From [Empedobacter] haloabium (lineage in GTDB: Bacteria > Pseudomonadota > Gammaproteobacteria > Burkholderiales > Burkholderiaceae_D), in contig CP136508.1 in the NCBI GenBank assembly GCA_008011715.2, forward strand, positions 5,704,001-5,768,000: 64,000 nucleotides of DNA, in the 5' to 3' direction. Shown here in pieces: positions 36,774-46,103 of this stretch; position 1 is the stretch's first letter; each line of letters begins with the position of its first letter. The notes under the pieces were generated by a model. That model ran no database searches. It was not told the DNA's origin and saw nothing but the letters and a program-made list of their open reading frames with translations. Both the position numbers and the translations under genes were made by a program.

Positions 36774-37865
36774 TCAAGCCGCCAGCAGCGCGCTGTCGCA
36801 GCGCGCCAGCCACGTCTTCAGGCGATACAGACGCTGGCGGTAATTGCCTTCCACGGCCGCGCCGTGCCCTTCGAACAGGCGCACGGCCCGGTCCAGCGCC
36901 TGGCGCTGGCGCCCGGTGCGCACGAGCACCAGCCGGCGCCGGCTGCGTTTATACAAGGCGCGGATATCGACGACGAGGCAGTGGCCCTGGTCGGCTGCAC
37001 ACACGTCCAGCAACAGCGCTTCGGCGCGGCTCAGGTGAAACAGGGCCGCCAGCTCGATGCGCGCGGCCAGCAACGGCTGCCTTGCCGCCTGCTCCCCGGT
37101 CAGGTGCTGTGCCAGCTGGGCCGCCCAGGCCGTGCCGGCCGCTGGCGGCGCGAGCCGCTCCAATGCCGCGTGCGCCGGGGCACAACCCTGCGCCGCCGCA
37201 CGCTGCAACCAGTACAGCGCCTGCACGTCGTGCTGCTCGTCCTCGCGGCGCTGGCGCCAGGCGTGCATGCCGCACTCCAGCTGCGCCTGTGCATGCCCCA
37301 AGTGCGCGGCCCGCTCCAGGCAGGACTGCGCCGCCGCGGCGCTGCGCTGCGAGCAGCCGCCATTCATATAGATGCGCGCCAGCGCGAACCAGGCGTCGGC
37401 CTGGCCCTGCTGGCCGGCCTGCGTCAGCCAACGGATCGCACGCTTGAATTGCACCGCGGCGCCGGGCACCCGGTTGCCTTCCCGGTCCATTCCTGCCAGC
37501 AGCAAGCCCAGCGCCAGCTGGGCAGCGGACTCGCCCGCCGCGGCTGCCAGCGCCAGCCCCTCATCCTCAACCGCTGCCGGTCGCACCGGTTCAGCGCTCT
37601 GCGCCAGCGCCGGCGTGGCCGGCAGCGGCGTGACACCATCGGAGCCAGCAGTGGACCGCAAGTCCTGCAGATTGGCGCGGCCGATCAGCAGGCGCGCCTC
37701 GTCCAGCCCCTGCCGGGCGGCGCGCTCCAGCCAATGCAGCGCCGTGGGCGGGCTCAGCGGCAGACTGGCGCTGCCGCGCAAATACAGCCGGCCCAAGGCC
37801 AATTGGCACGCGGCATCGCCCGACCGTGCTCCCCGAATCAAAACCAGCTCCTCGCGATTGGCCAT
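36774..37865 (-). CDS. Sel1-like repeat (TPR-type) protein
   Basis: 363 aa from ATG 37865 (MANREELVLI). At least five Sel1/TPR-like units are visible, for example LALGRLYLRGSAS, ALHWLERAARQGLDEARLLIG, WLTQAGQQGQADAWFALARI, CLERAAHLGHAQAQLECGM and ALYWLQRAAAQGCAPAHAAL. Such solenoids mediate protein-protein contacts. The last ~90 residues (LFHLSRAEALLLDVCAADQG onward) are not Sel1 repeats and are unrecognised. No signal peptide, so probably cytoplasmic. It lies opposite to and between dapF and the porin. Confidence 0.85.
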   Translation of the reverse strand: MANREELVLIRGARSGDAACQLALGRLYLRGSASLPLSPPTALHWLERAARQGLDEARLLIGRANLQDLRSTAGSDGVTPLPATPALAQSAEPVRPAAVEDEGLALAAAAGESAAQLALGLLLAGMDREGNRVPGAAVQFKRAIRWLTQAGQQGQADAWFALARIYMNGGCSQRSAAAAQSCLERAAHLGHAQAQLECGMHAWRQRREDEQHDVQALYWLQRAAAQGCAPAHAALERLAPPAAGTAWAAQLAQHLTGEQAARQPLLAARIELAALFHLSRAEALLLDVCAADQGHCLVVDIRALYKRSRRRLVLVRTGRQRQALDRAVRLFEGHGAAVEGNYRQRLYRLKTWLARCDSALLAA

Positions 37866-38270
37866 AAGCGTTGCGTCGATGTGCCCCGGCAGGCAGGGCT
37901 TGTCTCCATTGTTGTGATGGCAGCGACGGCCGGCACGTGTTGCGTGGCTCAGACAGCCTTCCGCCGAGCCCCGGCGCCCTTGAGCGGGCACAAGCCGGTC
38001 CGGACCGCAGTGCGACTACGCTAGCGATATGAATACCTTACCAATGAAAGGACGAGGGGACGGTAGCTTGCGTCTTTGGACCGTAAAACTACCGTTCCAA
38101 AAATACAACAACCTGACAGGTTTACTTTTCTTTCCACCATTACTCATGCTCATAATCGACCAATCCAGCGAGACTGACGAGGACGTGTACTAAAGTTTCA
38201 GCCAGTCGAGTGTTCGAGACGCACTCCCGAGCTTTCGGATTTGTACCGATAATTTAATAAGGACAATCAA
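37866..38270. other. 405-nt intergenic region carrying porin and Sel1-gene upstream signals
   Basis: No gene is supported here. A 10-nt inverted repeat with one wobble, GGGACGGTAG (38057-38066) and CTACCGTTCC (38089-38098), has a 22-nt spacer and could be an operator or leader hairpin. The last ~130 nt are AT-richer than the surroundings, as expected for the strong porin promoter. I cannot fix the -35/-10 boxes. Confidence 0.45.
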
Positions 38271-39326
38271 ATGAAGAAATCCTTGGTGGCCCTGGCCCTG
38301 ATGGGTGCATTCGGCAGCGCCTTCGCCCAATCCTCCGTGACCATCTACGGCACGCTGGACGCCGGCATCTCCCGCACGACCCATACCGCCAACGACGCCA
38401 CGCTGATCGGCAAGCGCGACAACAACAAGCTGGGCTTCCGCGGCGTGGAAGACCTGGGCAATGGCCTGAAAGCACTGTTCCAACTGGAAATTCGTTACGA
38501 ACCCGACACCGGTACGCTGGAAAACGTCAGCCGTCCGCTGTTCCAGGGCCAGAGCCGCGTCGGCCTGCAGGGCTCCTTCGGTACCGTGCGTATCGGCCGT
38601 GGCCTGTCGGCTTTCCAGGAATCGGTGATCGCCTTCGAACCGTGGTCCGGCATCCCGGCCGTGGCGGGCTACCAGACCAATCTGCAGGTGACGGGCTATA
38701 CCAGCGATCCGCTGGGCCCGGCCGGCAACTCGGCCAACCGCTTCTCCAACGCGCTGTTCTACAACACGCCCGTGATGAACGGCTTTCAGCTGAACGTGAC
38801 GGTCGCGACCAAGGAAGCCAACGGCAACCCGGCCATCGTCGGCCGCGGCACCGCGGCGGCGCCCCAGTATCCGGCCAACTCGGAAGCGTCGGCCAATCCG
38901 TACTCGATCAGCGCGACCTACACCAATGGGCCGTTCGCGGCGATGCTGGCGCACGAGCGCAACGGCATCGAAACGAAGCTGTATTCGGTGGCCGCATCGT
39001 ACAAGCCGACCACGGCACTGAAACTGATGGCCTCGTACCAGAAGCAGGACCAGAGCCACACGATGCTGATCAATCCGGACACGGACGCCTGGATCATCGG
39101 CGCCAATTACACGGTCGGGCCGGGCAAGTGGCTGATCGGCTATGGCCAGAAAACGCCGGATGGCGTGCTGAAGACAAAGCAGGCGTCGGTCGGCTACGAG
39201 CACAGCCTGTCGCCGCGCACCTACCTGTACGTGGACCTGTCGCAGAAGAAGACGCCGTTCACGCCGGCAGCCACCAACGACGTCGAGCAGAACCACTACG
39301 CGCTGGGCATCCACCACAACTTCTAA
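38271..39326 (+). CDS. Burkholderiales-type general porin
   Basis: 351 aa. Signal peptide MKKSLVALALMGAFGSAFA|Q, then SSVTIYGTLDAGI, the classic first strand of beta- and gammaproteobacterial trimeric porins. Barrel segments KLGFRGVEDLGNGLKALFQLE and SRVGLQGSFGTVRIGR are typical. The C-terminus ends in Phe (GIHHNF), the assembly signal for the BAM complex. It forms a diffusion channel in the outer membrane. AAGGA lies 7 nt before the ATG, and a strong terminator follows the stop. Confidence 0.96.
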   Translation: MKKSLVALALMGAFGSAFAQSSVTIYGTLDAGISRTTHTANDATLIGKRDNNKLGFRGVEDLGNGLKALFQLEIRYEPDTGTLENVSRPLFQGQSRVGLQGSFGTVRIGRGLSAFQESVIAFEPWSGIPAVAGYQTNLQVTGYTSDPLGPAGNSANRFSNALFYNTPVMNGFQLNVTVATKEANGNPAIVGRGTAAAPQYPANSEASANPYSISATYTNGPFAAMLAHERNGIETKLYSVAASYKPTTALKLMASYQKQDQSHTMLINPDTDAWIIGANYTVGPGKWLIGYGQKTPDGVLKTKQASVGYEHSLSPRTYLYVDLSQKKTPFTPAATNDVEQNHYALGIHHNF

Positions 39327-39343
39327 GCGGCCCGGTCACGCTG

Positions 39344-39370
39344 AAAAAGACGCCTGCGGGCGTCTTTTTT
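39344..39370 (+). terminator. Intrinsic terminator of the porin gene
   Basis: AAAGACGCC and GGCGTCTTT form a 9-bp stem with a 4-nt loop, ending in a run of six T, 17 nt after the porin stop. Confidence 0.93.
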
Positions 39371-39418
39371 GTTGCCTCTCGGGTAAAATGTGGCCTGGCT
39401 TTATCCGATGTGACAACA

Positions 39419-40090
39419 ATGACCGCTACCCTGGACTCCACCGCCGTCGCCCGCTACCTGGCGGACCATCCCCATTTCTTCGAAGAGCACGCCAGCCTGC
39501 TGGGCGACGTTCGCCTGTCCAGCCCACTGACGGGCCGTGCCGTGTCGCTGCAGGAACGACAGATGGAAGTGATGCGCGAAAAGTACAAGGCGCTGGAGCT
39601 GCGCCTGGCGGAACTGAACCGTAACGCGCAGGAAAACCAGGCGATCGCCAACCGTTTCCACGGCTGGAACCAGTCGCTGCTGCGCGAGCACGACGTGGCC
39701 GGCATGCCACGCGCCGTCACCGAAGGCCTGAAAAGCAGCTTCAACGTGCCGGCCGCTACGCTGCGCCTGTTCAACGTGGCGCCGCAGTACCAGGACGAGT
39801 GGTTTGCCGCCGGCGTTTCCGACGATGCGCGCCTGTTCGCCAACGGCCTGCAAGCGCCTTATTGCGGCAGCAACAACGATTTCGAGGCGGTGCGCTGGCT
39901 GGACGACGCGGCTTCCATCCAGTCGGCCGTCATCGTGGCGCTGCGCGCGCCCGGCACGAAGGGACCGGCCTTTGGCCTTCTGATCATGGGCTCGCCCGAC
40001 GCCGAACGTTTTACTTCGCTAATGGCCACCGATTTCCTGGTGCACATCGGCGAAACGGCCAGCGTCGCGCTGGCCCCGCTGCTGGCCTGA
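39419..40090 (+). CDS. DUF484 family protein
   Basis: 223 aa. The N-terminus VARYLADHPHFFEEHASLL, then a coiled-coil (about 45-75) and a GAF-like domain, is the DUF484 pattern. The biochemical role is not established. The xerC gene follows after 1 nt, the arrangement seen in many gammaproteobacteria and betaproteobacteria. The frame is open further upstream through the porin gene, but ATG 39419 is the first start that gives the conserved N-terminus. Confidence 0.9.
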   Translation: MTATLDSTAVARYLADHPHFFEEHASLLGDVRLSSPLTGRAVSLQERQMEVMREKYKALELRLAELNRNAQENQAIANRFHGWNQSLLREHDVAGMPRAVTEGLKSSFNVPAATLRLFNVAPQYQDEWFAAGVSDDARLFANGLQAPYCGSNNDFEAVRWLDDAASIQSAVIVALRAPGTKGPAFGLLIMGSPDAERFTSLMATDFLVHIGETASVALAPLLA

Positions 40091-40091
40091 T

Positions 40092-41030
40092 ATGACGGAC
40101 GCGGCCGGCAGCCGGACGGCCGACTGGCTGGTCCACCTGGCCACGCAGCGCAAGCTGTCCGCCCACACGGTGGCCGCCTACGGCCGCGATCTCGACGAGC
40201 TGGCCCGGCTGGCCGACGGCCGCGACTGGGCCGCCATCGGCAGCGCCGACATCCGCCGCTACGCCAGCAAACTCCATGCCGCCGGCCAGGACGGCCGCAC
40301 GATCGCTCGCAAGCTGTCGGCCTGGCGCGGCTTTTTCGACTGGCTGGCCGAACACGTCGCCTTGCCTGCCAATCCCGTCGACGGCGTGCGCGCCCCGAAA
40401 CGCGCCAAGTCCCTGCCCAAGGCGTTGTCCGTGGACGATGCCGTGCAGCTGGTCGCGACGCCAGCGCGCAAAGCCGCCGCCGCGCCCACCTCCGCCGAAC
40501 TGTGCAATACCGCCATGTTCGAGCTGCTGTACTCGAGCGGCCTGCGCGTTTCCGAGCTGTGCAGCCTGGACCTGCACTACCGCAAGGCCGACGGCGCCCT
40601 GCCCGCCTCCACCGGCTGGCTCGAGCGCGACAATGGCGAGGTGATCGTCACCGGCAAAGGCAACAAGATGCGCCGCGTGCCCGTCGGCAGCGCGGCGCTG
40701 GCGGCCATCGACGCCTGGTTGCGGGTGCGGCCCGCCCCGGCGGACGGCAGCGCCGCGCTGTTCCTGAACGAACGGGGTGGCCGGATGGCGCCACGTGTCG
40801 TGCAGACGCGGCTGAAAGCGCATGCGCTGGCGACCGGCGCGCCGATGCACGTGCATCCGCACATGCTGCGTCACTCGTTCGCGTCGCACGTGCTGCAGTC
40901 GTCCGGCGACCTGCGTGCCGTGCAGGAAATGCTGGGGCATGCCAGCATCACGTCCACCCAGGTGTACACGGCGCTCGATTTCCAGCACCTGGCGCAGGTC
41001 TACGACAAGGCGCACCCGCGCGCCAAGTAG
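40092..41030 (+). CDS. xerC: Tyrosine recombinase XerC
   Basis: 312 aa. The SAM-like core-binding domain is at the N-terminus (about 8-95). The catalytic residues are visible: Arg in SSGLRVSEL, Lys in VTGKGNKMR, His and Arg in HPHMLRHSFASH, His in LGHASITSTQ, and the nucleophile Tyr in QVYTALD. With XerD it resolves chromosome dimers at dif. It is coupled to DUF484 (1-nt gap). Confidence 0.96.
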   Translation: MTDAAGSRTADWLVHLATQRKLSAHTVAAYGRDLDELARLADGRDWAAIGSADIRRYASKLHAAGQDGRTIARKLSAWRGFFDWLAEHVALPANPVDGVRAPKRAKSLPKALSVDDAVQLVATPARKAAAAPTSAELCNTAMFELLYSSGLRVSELCSLDLHYRKADGALPASTGWLERDNGEVIVTGKGNKMRRVPVGSAALAAIDAWLRVRPAPADGSAALFLNERGGRMAPRVVQTRLKAHALATGAPMHVHPHMLRHSFASHVLQSSGDLRAVQEMLGHASITSTQVYTALDFQHLAQVYDKAHPRAK

Positions 41031-41065
41031 GTGCCAGCGCCCCCTGATCCGAATCAACATCGGGG

Positions 41066-41096
41066 TTGGACAGCAATATTGAAATTCCGGCATAAT
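41066..41096 (+). promoter_or_regulatory. Possible promoter of the COG0523 gene
   Basis: TTGGAC (41066-41071) and CATAAT (41091-41096) are 19 nt apart, 27 nt before the ATG. Spacing is longer than ideal. No convincing Zur-type palindrome is visible. Confidence 0.35.
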
Positions 41097-41123
41097 CGTC
41101 CGATTCTGTTACCGGTATGTGCC

Positions 41124-42179
41124 ATGTCATTGATCCCGACCACCATTCTCACCGGCTTCCTGGGCGCCGGTAAAACCACGTTGCTCAACCGCATCCTGCG
41201 CGAGCAGCACGGCATGCGTATCGCCGTCATCGAGAACGAATTCGGCCAGGAGAACATCGACAACGAGATCCTCGTGCAGGAAAGCCGCGAGCAGATCGTC
41301 GAGATGAACAATGGCTGCATCTGCTGCACCGTGCGTGGCGACCTGATCATCGGCCTGTCCGACTTGGCGAAAAAGCGCGCGGCCGGCGAGATCGCGTTCG
41401 ACCGCGTCGTCATCGAAACGACGGGCCTGGCCAATCCGGGCCCGGTGGCGCAGACCTTCTTCATCGACGACGAAGTGGGCAGCAACTACCTGCTGGACGC
41501 CATCGTCACCGTCGTCGACGCGCGCCATGCCATGCAACAGCTCGACGACAACGAGGAAGCGCAGCGCCAGGTGGGCTTTGCCGACAAGATCCTGCTGTCG
41601 AAGACCGACCTGGTGGACGACGCGGCGATTGCCGAGCTGACGGCGCGCCTGAAGCGCATCAACCCGCGCGCGCCGATCGGCCGCTCCGACTTCGGCAACG
41701 CGCCGATCACGGAAGTGCTGGACCTGAAAGGTTTCAACCTGAACGAAAAGCTGGAGCTGGACCCGGACTTCCTGGCGGCCGAAGAGCATGACCATGATCA
41801 TGATCATGAGCACGGCGAACACTGCGATCACCCGTCGCACGCGCACGACCACACGCATGATCACCATCGCGCCCACCATACGGACGAGATCGCGGCCTTC
41901 GTGTTCAAGAGCGACCGTCCGTTCGACTCGGCCAAGCTGGACGAGTTCCTGGGCGGACTCGTCAATGTGTACGGGCCTCGCATGTTGCGCTACAAAGGCG
42001 TATTGTGGATGCAGGGCGCCGAACGCAAGGTCGTATTCCAGGGCGTGCATCAGCTGATGGGAAGCGACCTGGGCGCCAAATGGGACGAAAACGACGTTCG
42101 CGGCAGCAAAATGGTGTTTATCGGTAAAAATCTGCCAAAAGACATCTTTGTTCGCGGTCTGGAACAATGTTTGGTATAA
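41124..42179 (+). CDS. COG0523/CobW-family GTPase, probable zinc metallochaperone
   Basis: 351 aa from ATG 41124 (MSLIPTTILTGFLGAGKTT). Walker A GFLGAGKTT at about 10-18, the CxCC metal site in GCICCTVRGDL near 70, and SKTD as the guanine-specificity motif. A His/Asp-rich segment (about 215-255; EHDHDHDHEHGEH and more) is typical of zinc-handling members. The CobW C-terminal domain follows. These proteins use GTP to deliver metal to client enzymes. dksA is next, 95 nt downstream. The metal is inferred, not shown. Confidence 0.92.
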   Translation: MSLIPTTILTGFLGAGKTTLLNRILREQHGMRIAVIENEFGQENIDNEILVQESREQIVEMNNGCICCTVRGDLIIGLSDLAKKRAAGEIAFDRVVIETTGLANPGPVAQTFFIDDEVGSNYLLDAIVTVVDARHAMQQLDDNEEAQRQVGFADKILLSKTDLVDDAAIAELTARLKRINPRAPIGRSDFGNAPITEVLDLKGFNLNEKLELDPDFLAAEEHDHDHDHEHGEHCDHPSHAHDHTHDHHRAHHTDEIAAFVFKSDRPFDSAKLDEFLGGLVNVYGPRMLRYKGVLWMQGAERKVVFQGVHQLMGSDLGAKWDENDVRGSKMVFIGKNLPKDIFVRGLEQCLV

Positions 42180-42274
42180 ACTAACCCGGTTTTTGTGGGG
42201 CCGAGCCAGGTCCCGGCCGCCACGGCCGACCGGCTGGATTTGAAAACTCTGTCGTATCGAAGGTAAGCGAAGTC

Positions 42275-42724
42275 ATGACCAAAACAAATAAATCGACCCC
42301 CGCGGCTGCAGAAGCTCCATTGCTCACCGAAGAAGAAATTCTGGCGATGAGCGACAAGGACTACATGAACCCGGCACAGATGGCCTTCTTCAAGGCGCGC
42401 CTGCAGGCGCTGGAGAAAGAGCTGCTGAAAAACGCTGGCGAGACCACGGAACACCTGCGCGAAACCGTGCTGGTGCCCGACCCCGCCGACCGCGCCACCA
42501 TCGAGGAAGAGCACGCGCTGGAACTGCGCACGCGCGACCGCGAGCGCAAGCTGCTGAAAAAGGTCCAGCAATCGCTCGTCGCCATCGAAAACGGCGAATA
42601 CGGCTGGTGCGAGGAAACCGGCGAGCCGATCGGCATTCCCCGCCTGATCGCGCGCCCGACGGCCACGCTGTCGCTGGAGGCGCAGCAGCGCCGCGAGCTG
42701 AAGCAAAAACTGTACGGCGACTGA
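42275..42724 (+). CDS. dksA: RNA polymerase-binding transcription factor DksA
   Basis: 149 aa. Coiled-coil arms (about 35-105) flank DPADRATIEEEHALE, the tip region with the acidic residues that enter the RNA polymerase secondary channel. The globular part has GWCEETGEPIGIPRLIARPTA, but only one Cys where E. coli DksA has four zinc ligands; the second pair is replaced by SLEA. It is thus a zinc-finger-poor DksA of the kind seen in many alpha- and betaproteobacteria. With ppGpp it retunes rRNA and amino acid promoters. It is followed by a strong terminator. Confidence 0.95.
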   Translation: MTKTNKSTPAAAEAPLLTEEEILAMSDKDYMNPAQMAFFKARLQALEKELLKNAGETTEHLRETVLVPDPADRATIEEEHALELRTRDRERKLLKKVQQSLVAIENGEYGWCEETGEPIGIPRLIARPTATLSLEAQQRRELKQKLYGD

Positions 42725-42739
42725 ACCGCGCCACTCACG

Positions 42740-42768
42740 AAAAAAGCATGCCGCGGCATGCTTTTTTT
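42740..42768. terminator. Intrinsic terminator of dksA
   Basis: GCATGCCGCGGCATGC is fully self-complementary, flanked by A6 and T7, 16 nt after the dksA stop. It would act on both strands. Confidence 0.92.
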
Positions 42769-42806
42769 GTGCCCGCTACACTGGCGGGAATACATGAGGC
42801 ATGGGC

Positions 42807-44114
42807 ATGGGACTCTTCACGCGATTTCGCAAAGGCAAGACGGACCACAGCGTCGACGACGACGAGGTACTCGCGCGCCTGTCCGCCAACAGCGAACTGC
42901 GGCGGCAACGCGAGCAGGCCGACCTGCAGCGCGACATTGCCCGCGCCACGGCCCTGAAGATCGACGCCATCGAGGCCGCGATGGCGGCGGACATGTTCGA
43001 CGACCCGGAACCCACGTTCCGCCGCCCGCCCCGTCCCACGCCGCCGGCACAGCAGGACGGCAATACGCTGCCCCTGCTGGACGGCGCCGTCACGGAATTG
43101 CTGGGCGACGAGGAGACGCCCGCTGAAGCGGCCGCCGCCGAGCGCGCGCCTGTCGTCGAGGAGGCGGCGCTGCTGTACGCCGGCGGCGATGCGGCGGCGG
43201 CGCGGCAATTGCTAGCGGCGGCCGTCGCGGGCGACAGCGGCGCGCCTGGCGCGCGCGACCGCACCGCCTGGTGGATGCTGTTCGACCTGTACCACGTGCT
43301 GGGAGAACAGGATGCGTTCGACGACCTGGCCATCGATTACGCCAGCACGTTCGAGACGTCGCCGCCAAGCTGGCAGCCGCCGCCTGCCGGCGCGGATGGC
43401 TACAGCGGCGTAGCGCCCACCGTGCAGTTCAGCGGAATGCTGGACGAGCGCGCCGTGACCCAGGCCGAGCGGCTGCGCACGGCCGCCGACGCCCCCGTGC
43501 TGCGGGTCGACTTCAGCCGCGTGCTGGCCGTTACGCCGGCCGGCTGCGGCCCGGTGCTGGACGCCTTGCGTGCCGTGTCGCCGCAGCGCGAACTGCAACT
43601 GGCCGGCGCCGGGGAACTCGTCGCCCACCTGCGCGCGCTGCTGGACGTGGGCCGGCGCGACGAAGGTGAAGCGCCCTGGCTGTTGCTGCTCGAACTGCTG
43701 CGCCTGCTGAACCGCGAGAAGGAATTCGAGGAAGCGGCGATGGACTACTGCGTGACGTTCGAAATGTCGCCGCCACAGTTCGTCGCGCCCGGCAATGTGG
43801 CGAACACGCCACGCCAGGCCGGCGCCCCGGCGGCGGATCGCTATTTGTTGCCGCACGTCATCGAAGCCGACGTCGAGCCTTTACTGGCCGCGATCCGCGC
43901 CTATGCTGGACAGGGAGCGACGCTCGTGTTCGACTGCTCGCACCTGGTGCGGATCGACCTGGCAGCGGGCGGCCAGTTGCTGGGATGCCTGCGCGCGTTG
44001 GCGCAGGAAGCGTCCCGGCGTATCGAGTTGCGCGAGCTGAACCATCTGGTGGCGGCACTGTTGCGCCTGCTCGGATTTGCCGACGTGGCACGGCTGTTTC
44101 CGCACCGATACTGA
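42807..44114 (+). CDS. Protein with duplicated STAS-like modules, function unknown
   Basis: 435 aa. ATG 42807 is preferred over 42801 because GAGG then sits about 8 nt upstream. After a charged N-terminal part (about 1-110), two similar units follow. Each has a helical block with LF/LE-L-x-x-L...E-FDDLAIDYASTFETSPP or EFEEAAMDYCVTFEMSPPQF, then an alpha/beta domain resembling STAS anti-anti-sigma folds (LRVDFSRVLAVTPAGCGPVL and LVFDCSHLVRIDLAAGGQLL). There is no phosphorylatable Ser obvious at the STAS loop. It lies just upstream of hslVU, an arrangement I recall from related betaproteobacteria, but no function is known to me. Confidence 0.8.
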   Translation: MGLFTRFRKGKTDHSVDDDEVLARLSANSELRRQREQADLQRDIARATALKIDAIEAAMAADMFDDPEPTFRRPPRPTPPAQQDGNTLPLLDGAVTELLGDEETPAEAAAAERAPVVEEAALLYAGGDAAAARQLLAAAVAGDSGAPGARDRTAWWMLFDLYHVLGEQDAFDDLAIDYASTFETSPPSWQPPPAGADGYSGVAPTVQFSGMLDERAVTQAERLRTAADAPVLRVDFSRVLAVTPAGCGPVLDALRAVSPQRELQLAGAGELVAHLRALLDVGRRDEGEAPWLLLLELLRLLNREKEFEEAAMDYCVTFEMSPPQFVAPGNVANTPRQAGAPAADRYLLPHVIEADVEPLLAAIRAYAGQGATLVFDCSHLVRIDLAAGGQLLGCLRALAQEASRRIELRELNHLVAALLRLLGFADVARLFPHRY

Positions 44115-44207
44115 CAGCCGGTGCCGCTTGCTGCCGGCTTGCAATTTCGTCGTCCAGCCCCATTTTTGCCGCTGGACGCCGATTCGCGTCATTACTTTGA
44201 GGCATTT

Positions 44208-44744
44208 ATGGAACAATTTCACGGTACCACGATCCTGTCCGTCCGTCGCGGCAAGCAGGTGGCGCTGGGCGGCGACGGCCAGGTAACGCTGGGCAATATC
44301 GTCATGAAGGGCACGGCGCGCAAGGTGCGCAAGCTGTACCAGGGCAAAGTGCTGTGCGGCTTCGCCGGCGGCACGGCGGACGCGTTCACCTTGCTGGACC
44401 GTTTCGAAGCCAAGCTGGAGAAACACCAGGGCAATCTGCTGCGCGCCTCCGTCGAGATGGCCAAGGACTGGCGCACCGACCGCGTGCTGCGCCGCCTGGA
44501 GGCGATGCTGCTGGTGGCCGATGCCGAGTCGACCCTGATCATCACGGGCAACGGCGATGTGCTGGAGCCGGAAGACGGCATCGGCGCGATCGGTTCGGGC
44601 GGCGTCTACGCCCAGTCGGCCGCCAAGGCCCTGTTTGAGAACACGGAACTGGCACCGAGCGACATCGTCAAGAAATCACTGACGATCGCCGGCGAGCTGT
44701 GCATCTACACCAACCTCTCCCACATCATCGAAACCCTGGACTGA
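44208..44744 (+). CDS. hslV: ATP-dependent protease peptidase subunit HslV
   Basis: 178 aa starting at ATG 44208 with TGAGG upstream. After a short MEQFHG propeptide the mature N-terminal TTILSVRRG carries the catalytic Thr. [10 protein letters not shown] and the [14 protein letters not shown] region are standard. It forms the dodecameric proteolytic core that docks to HslU. hslU follows after 7 nt. No sigma-32 type promoter could be identified with confidence. Confidence 0.97.
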   Translation: MEQFHGTTILSVRRGKQVALGGDGQVTLGNIVMKGTARKVRKLYQGKVLCGFAGGTADAFTLLDRFEAKLEKHQGNLLRASVEMAKDWRTDRVLRRLEAMLLVADAESTLIITGNGDVLEPEDGIGAIGSGGVYAQSAAKALFENTELAPSDIVKKSLTIAGELCIYTNLSHIIETLD

Positions 44745-44751
44745 GACGACA

Positions 44752-46089
44752 ATGACCCATATGAACATGACGCCGCAGGAAATCGTCGGTGAACTCGACA
44801 AGCACGTCGTCGGCCAGGGCAAGGCCAAGCGCGCCGTCGCCATCGCGCTGCGCAACCGCTGGCGCCGCCAGCAGGTCGAAGAACCGCTGCGCCACGAGAT
44901 CACGCCGAAGAACATCCTGATGATCGGCCCGACGGGTGTCGGTAAAACCGAGATCGCGCGCCGCCTGGCCAAGCTGGCCGACGCGCCGTTCATCAAGATC
45001 GAAGCCACCAAGTTCACCGAAGTGGGCTACGTGGGCCGCGACGTCGACACCATCATCCGCGACCTGATCGACATCGGCGTCAAGCAGACCCGCCAGGCCG
45101 AGATGGCCAAGGTGCGCGCCCGCGCCGAGGACGCGGCGGAAGACCGCATCCTGGACATCCTGCTGCCGCCGCCGCGCGACTTCGGTTTCCGCGAGGCGTC
45201 CGAGCCAGCGGCGGACGGCACCCGCCAGACCTTCCGCAAGCGCCTGCGCATGGGCGAGCTGGACGACAAGGAAATCGAGATCGAGCTGGCCGAACCATCG
45301 CCGCAGATGGAAATCATGGCGCCGCCGGGCATGGAAGAGATGACGGAGCAGATCAAGTCGATGTTCTCCGGCGTGGGCGGCGGGCGCAAGAAGGCGCGCA
45401 AGGTCAAGATCCGCGAGGCCCTGAAGCTGCTGGTGGACGAGGAAGCGGCGAAGCTCGTCAACGAGGACGAGATGAAGCAGAAGGCGATCCAGAACGTGGA
45501 GCAGAACGGCATCGTGTTCCTGGACGAGATCGACAAGATCGCATCGCGTTCGGAGACGGGCGGCGCTGACGTCTCGCGCGCCGGCGTGCAGCGCGACCTG
45601 CTGCCGCTGGTCGAGGGCACCACCGTGAACACCAAGTACGGCATGATCAAGACGGACCACATCCTGTTCATCGCTTCGGGCGCGTTCCACCTGGCCAAGC
45701 CGTCCGACCTGATTCCGGAGCTGCAGGGCCGCTTCCCGATCCGCGTGGAGCTGGAATCGCTGTCGATCGCCGACTTCGAGCGCATCCTGACCAGCACGGA
45801 CGCCTGCCTGACGCGCCAGTACGAGGCGCTGCTGGCCACCGAGGGCCTGACCCTGCAGTTCGACCAGAGCGGCATCACGCGCCTGGCGGAGATCTCGTAC
45901 CAGGTCAACGAGCGCACCGAGAACATCGGCGCACGCCGGCTGTACACGGTGATGGAAAAGCTGCTGGAGGAGATCTCGTTCGACGCGGCCGACCGCCAGG
46001 AAAAGACCATCGTGATCGATGCGCAGTACGTCAACCAGCGGCTGGACGCGCTGGCGGTCAACGAAGACCTGTCGCGCTACGTACTGTAA
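44752..46089 (+). CDS. hslU: ATP-dependent protease ATPase subunit HslU
   Basis: 445 aa. AAA+ unfoldase: Walker A GPTGVGKT near residue 62, the GYVGRDVD pore loop, Walker [12 protein letters not shown], and the I-domain in between (about 110-245). The sensor 2 and C-terminal region are intact, including [17 protein letters not shown], and the last residues LSRYVL insert into HslV. It is the partner of the preceding hslV. A small basic protein gene follows after 14 nt. Confidence 0.98.
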   Translation: MTHMNMTPQEIVGELDKHVVGQGKAKRAVAIALRNRWRRQQVEEPLRHEITPKNILMIGPTGVGKTEIARRLAKLADAPFIKIEATKFTEVGYVGRDVDTIIRDLIDIGVKQTRQAEMAKVRARAEDAAEDRILDILLPPPRDFGFREASEPAADGTRQTFRKRLRMGELDDKEIEIELAEPSPQMEIMAPPGMEEMTEQIKSMFSGVGGGRKKARKVKIREALKLLVDEEAAKLVNEDEMKQKAIQNVEQNGIVFLDEIDKIASRSETGGADVSRAGVQRDLLPLVEGTTVNTKYGMIKTDHILFIASGAFHLAKPSDLIPELQGRFPIRVELESLSIADFERILTSTDACLTRQYEALLATEGLTLQFDQSGITRLAEISYQVNERTENIGARRLYTVMEKLLEEISFDAADRQEKTIVIDAQYVNQRLDALAVNEDLSRYVL

Positions 46090-46103
46090 CGAAGGAGACT
46101 GCG

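Noticed and set aside
38642..40090. A 482-codon plus-strand frame joining the porin region to DUF484
   Set aside because: The first part is porin read out of frame and crosses its terminator. The conserved DUF484 N-terminus begins at ATG 39419.
42275..42724. The missing cysteines in DksA as a damaged gene
   Set aside because: The whole protein is otherwise well conserved and the SLEA replacement is the normal form in many alpha- and betaproteobacteria.
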